A stretch of DNA of 64,000 bases, from positions 4,133,501 through 4,197,500 of the forward strand of contig NZ_CP054021.1 in NCBI RefSeq assembly GCF_005862305.2. The letters are read 5' to 3'. Below are positions 61,708-64,000 of this stretch, piece by piece; within the stretch, counting starts at the first letter, position 1; each line of letters starts with the position of its first letter. The notes under the pieces were generated by a model that had not been told where the DNA came from, did not search any database, and saw only the letters and a list, made by a program, of their open reading frames with translations. The position numbers and the translations under genes are program-made. This stretch comes from Rhizobium indicum. Lineage in GTDB: Bacteria > Pseudomonadota > Alphaproteobacteria > Rhizobiales > Rhizobiaceae.

Positions 61708-64000
61708 ATGGCTGACAATACCGATGATCTGATTATCAGTATCTCGACTGATCAGGCCACACTCCGCCGCAGCATCAAGCGCATTGAGCAGGATCTCGGC
61801 ACGCTTGCCGGAAGTGTTCAGAAACAGTTCTCGGCTGTCGGCAAATCGATCGACAACTCCGTCTCCTCGACGCTTCAAAACCGCATCAACGGCATGGTTG
61901 GTATCGGCAAGGCGGCATCCAAGGAATGGACCGGCGCGCTTGCGGATCAGGGCAAGGAGCTTGATCGGCTTCGTGCTCGCTATTCTCCGCTATTTGCGAC
62001 AATCAACCAATACAAGACCGCTGTTGCCGACATTAAGCAGGCACATGCGCTCGGTGCAATTTCCGCCAACGAGATGGCGACTGCGATCAGCAGAGAGCGG
62101 CAGGCTGCACTCGCGTCGACGGCTGCCATCAAGGGTCGCAATGCAGCCTTGGCGGCGACGCCATCGCAACGCAACGGCGGTGGATTTCAGACTGCAAACA
62201 TTGCGGCACAGTTTCAGGACATCGCAGTAACATCTGCGATGGGCATGAACCCGCTGCAGATCGCCCTACAGCAGGGCACGCAGCTTTCATCCGTGCTCGC
62301 CACGATGGGCAACGGCAAGCAGGTAATCGGCGGCCTGGCTGCGGCGTTCACCAGTCTGGTGAGCCCGGTTTCCCTGGTGACGATCGGCCTGATAGCCGGC
62401 GGCGCCGCGGCCATCCAATATTTTTCGTCCGTCGCAAGCGGCGGTGACCAAAGCGCCGAGAAGCTCAAGGAGCAGGCGCAGCTTGTTCAGGATCTTGCGG
62501 CGCGATGGGGCGATGTAATCCCGGCCCTTCGCGAGTATGCCAATGAACTTGCCCGTGCGAAGGATGCTGCCGACATTAGGCAGGGCGTCAGCCTCGTCAA
62601 TGAGAAAACGCTCGAGTCGGTTCGCAAGGGTATAGATGACACACGCGCCACATACGCTGCGTTTGTCGCAGACTTGCGTGTCGGTGGTGAAGAACCGGAA
62701 GTTATCAAGCAGTTCGAGGATGCCTACCAGCAGTTTGCCAAGGCAGCAAACGAGGGCAAACTGGAAGCCGCTGACGTTCAGCGTGTTCAGGATGCCCTTG
62801 CTGCGGCGATAAATAGTTCCGGCATACCCGCCGTCTCAGAGTTCAAAAAAGCATTCGACGAACTATCCGCAAGCGCTGAGACGGCCGCTAAAAAGGTCGG
62901 AGAATCCAACGAAGCGTTGCGCGCGATCCCAGAGTCAACGTGGCGCAGTTTTGACCCGCAAACCGGGAAGCCGGGAACCAACGCCCAGCCATGGGACCAA
63001 AACATCCAAAACCCTGGCTTTATGACGCCGGAGATTGGACCGACACCACAGAGCCGACCAAACATCGAGCTCGAAGGCTTGCCGGGCGCCGACAAGGCGA
63101 TGAAGAGCGCTGAAAGCGCCGCCCAAAAAGCCGCCAACGCCTACCGTGACCTGCAGAAGGCTGCAGATGATCGCATTGGCCAGGTTAAGCAGGAAATAGA
63201 CCTGCTTGGCAAATACGGCATCGAGGCGGATGCTGCACGCTTTTCGTTGGATCTGTTCCAGCAGGCGGAAGACAAGGGGCGGTCGCTCTCGGCTACGCAA
63301 CGCGCCGAGATCCAGAAGAAGGTCGATCTTTACAAGCAGTATTCTGAGACGCTCTCAAAGGCGAAGCTCTCGCAGGATCTGCTGAACGACATGCGATACA
63401 ATTCGCTGTCGAAAGAAGACCAGAAGATCACGACGACGCTCCGTCAATACGGGTTGCCGGAAGATCTCAATAGCGATCAGGCCAGCCAGATCAGGCAATC
63501 GGTCAAAGCCGAAGATCTGCGTGGCGACCTCAAGGATTTTGCGTCCGACTTCAAGAGTGCTCTGCTCAATAATGGCGGTGACATCGGCAAGGCCTTTGGC
63601 GACGCCATCCAGAATGCTGCGCTGAACCAGATTTCGAAAATTGCCGATCGGTTCATTGACCAGATTATCAACGGGATCATAGGGAGCGTCACGGGCCAGC
63701 CCGGCGGCGCAACGAACGGCATCAGCGCGGCGATAACTGGCGCCATAGGTGGCGGTTCGTCCACCGGTAATGCAGTGGCAGCAAGCAAAGCTGTGGTTTC
63801 CAGCGCCGGATCTGCGGTTGACAAGGCTTTTACGTTATTCGGCGCCAACGAAAACACGAATACGTCTTCGATCAACTCCTTCCTGAAGCAGGGCGGCGTT
63901 GATCTTAATGCGGCACAAACGAAGTGGTGCGCGGCGTTCGTCAACTCTTCGCTCGAGCAGGTCGGCATCAAAGGAAGCGGTTCGCAGGTTGCAAACAGCT
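61708..64000 (+). CDS. Tail tape-measure protein with C-terminal peptidase-like domain (3' end outside window)
   Basis: The ATG at 61708 (MADNTDDLIISISTDQATLR) opens a frame that runs past the window end, at least 764 residues. AGGA precedes it by about 11 bases. A coiled N-terminus is followed by FQDIAVTSAMGMNPLQIALQ, the TMP_2 landmark, and hydrophobic segments (SLVTIGLIAGGAAAIQYF). Long charged helices come next, then a Gly-rich stretch near FIDQIINGIIGSVTG. The visible end, FLKQGGVDLNAAQTKWCAAF followed by VNSSLEQVGIKGSGS, resembles the Cys-containing start of TIGR02594/CHAP-type peptidases, so the protein may both set tail length and cut peptidoglycan during DNA entry. Confidence 0.9.
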   Translation, partial: MADNTDDLIISISTDQATLRRSIKRIEQDLGTLAGSVQKQFSAVGKSIDNSVSSTLQNRINGMVGIGKAASKEWTGALADQGKELDRLRARYSPLFATINQYKTAVADIKQAHALGAISANEMATAISRERQAALASTAAIKGRNAALAATPSQRNGGGFQTANIAAQFQDIAVTSAMGMNPLQIALQQGTQLSSVLATMGNGKQVIGGLAAAFTSLVSPVSLVTIGLIAGGAAAIQYFSSVASGGDQSAEKLKEQAQLVQDLAARWGDVIPALREYANELARAKDAADIRQGVSLVNEKTLESVRKGIDDTRATYAAFVADLRVGGEEPEVIKQFEDAYQQFAKAANEGKLEAADVQRVQDALAAAINSSGIPAVSEFKKAFDELSASAETAAKKVGESNEALRAIPESTWRSFDPQTGKPGTNAQPWDQNIQNPGFMTPEIGPTPQSRPNIELEGLPGADKAMKSAESAAQKAANAYRDLQKAADDRIGQVKQEIDLLGKYGIEADAARFSLDLFQQAEDKGRSLSATQRAEIQKKVDLYKQYSETLSKAKLSQDLLNDMRYNSLSKEDQKITTTLRQYGLPEDLNSDQASQIRQSVKAEDLRGDLKDFASDFKSALLNNGGDIGKAFGDAIQNAALNQISKIADRFIDQIINGIIGSVTGQPGGATNGISAAITGAIGGGSSTGNAVAASKAVVSSAGSAVDKAFTLFGANENTNTSSINSFLKQGGVDLNAAQTKWCAAFVNSSLEQVGIKGSGSQVANS

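Larger units (their letters stand above)
44291..64000 (+). mobile_element. HK97-type prophage (minimal extent; both ends open)
   Basis: A continuous run of phage functions on the + strand: replication (primase-polymerase, helicase), packaging (HNH, TerS, TerL), head (portal, protease, capsid), connectors, tail tube, tail chaperones and tape measure, with minus-strand insertions (DUF3606 pair, YbjQ-like gene). The left limit is the first recognisable phage-type gene. The TIR locus or the region from about 42.5 kb may also belong. Integrase, repressor, lysis and tail-tip genes are not in the window and are expected to the right. The structural genes look intact. Confidence 0.9.

Overview
The window looks like a chromosomal segment of a fast-growing Rhizobium (R. 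etli / leguminosarum / phaseoli type). Pointers are the high-GC coding style, the alphaproteobacterial forms of CarB, DnaG and RpoD, rhizobial small families (DUF930, DUF6894, DUF3606, GYD, ABM), and a RIME-like intergenic palindrome between kbl and tdh. The genus comes from recognising protein families by eye, not from a search.

Layout. 1-327 is the C-terminal end of a UdgX-type uracil-DNA glycosylase. 405-12.4 kb holds carB and carA (both minus strand, separated by about 7 kb), with a LytTR membrane regulator, a DUF2306 protein, a YpfJ-type metallopeptidase, a frameshifted aldo/keto reductase, a TetA-like MFS pump, a MATE pump and an ABM monooxygenase between them. 12.7-24.8 kb is a housekeeping block: YqeY, dnaG and recQ (overlapping by one base), a methyltransferase, kbl-tdh (threonine to glycine), a GFA protein and rpoD with a clear terminator. 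25-40.4 kb is a mixed block of small or accessory genes: GYD, two TonB-like DUF930 proteins, an aminoglycoside phosphotransferase, AraC, a DMT exporter, a B3/B4 domain protein, DUF427, two DUF6894 proteins, Crp/Fnr, MFS, a DUF922 protein, HAD, DUF1428, YjbQ, two exported paralogues, SIMPL, GNAT and two small lipoproteins.

From about 40.5 kb the sequence changes character. It has lower GC, fewer confident genes, a coupled exported peptide / MltR-like pair, and a TIR-domain gene preceded by a tiny membrane peptide. From 44.3 kb to the end lies a prophage on the + strand. It has a replication module (primase-polymerase/ATPase and a RecD/Dda-like helicase flanking an iteron-like, AT-rich stretch), then hypothetical genes and a terminator, then a minus-strand pair of DUF3606 genes. 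A classic HK97-type cassette follows: HNH, TerS, TerL, portal, protease, capsid, connectors, tail tube and tail chaperones. A tape-measure gene with a C-terminal peptidase-like domain runs off the right edge. No integrase, CI-type repressor, tRNA or attachment site is visible, so the prophage ends are not fixed.

Most interesting loci: (1) the TIR protein, whose C-terminal half looks like the lysozyme-binding DUF4163/DUF3298 module of RsiV/PdaC, suggesting a cytoplasmic sensor-effector defence gene carried at or in a prophage; (2) an antisense zinc-ribbon/YbjQ gene placed between the tail chaperone and the tape measure; (3) a candidate prophage replication origin at about 46.91-47.11 kb.
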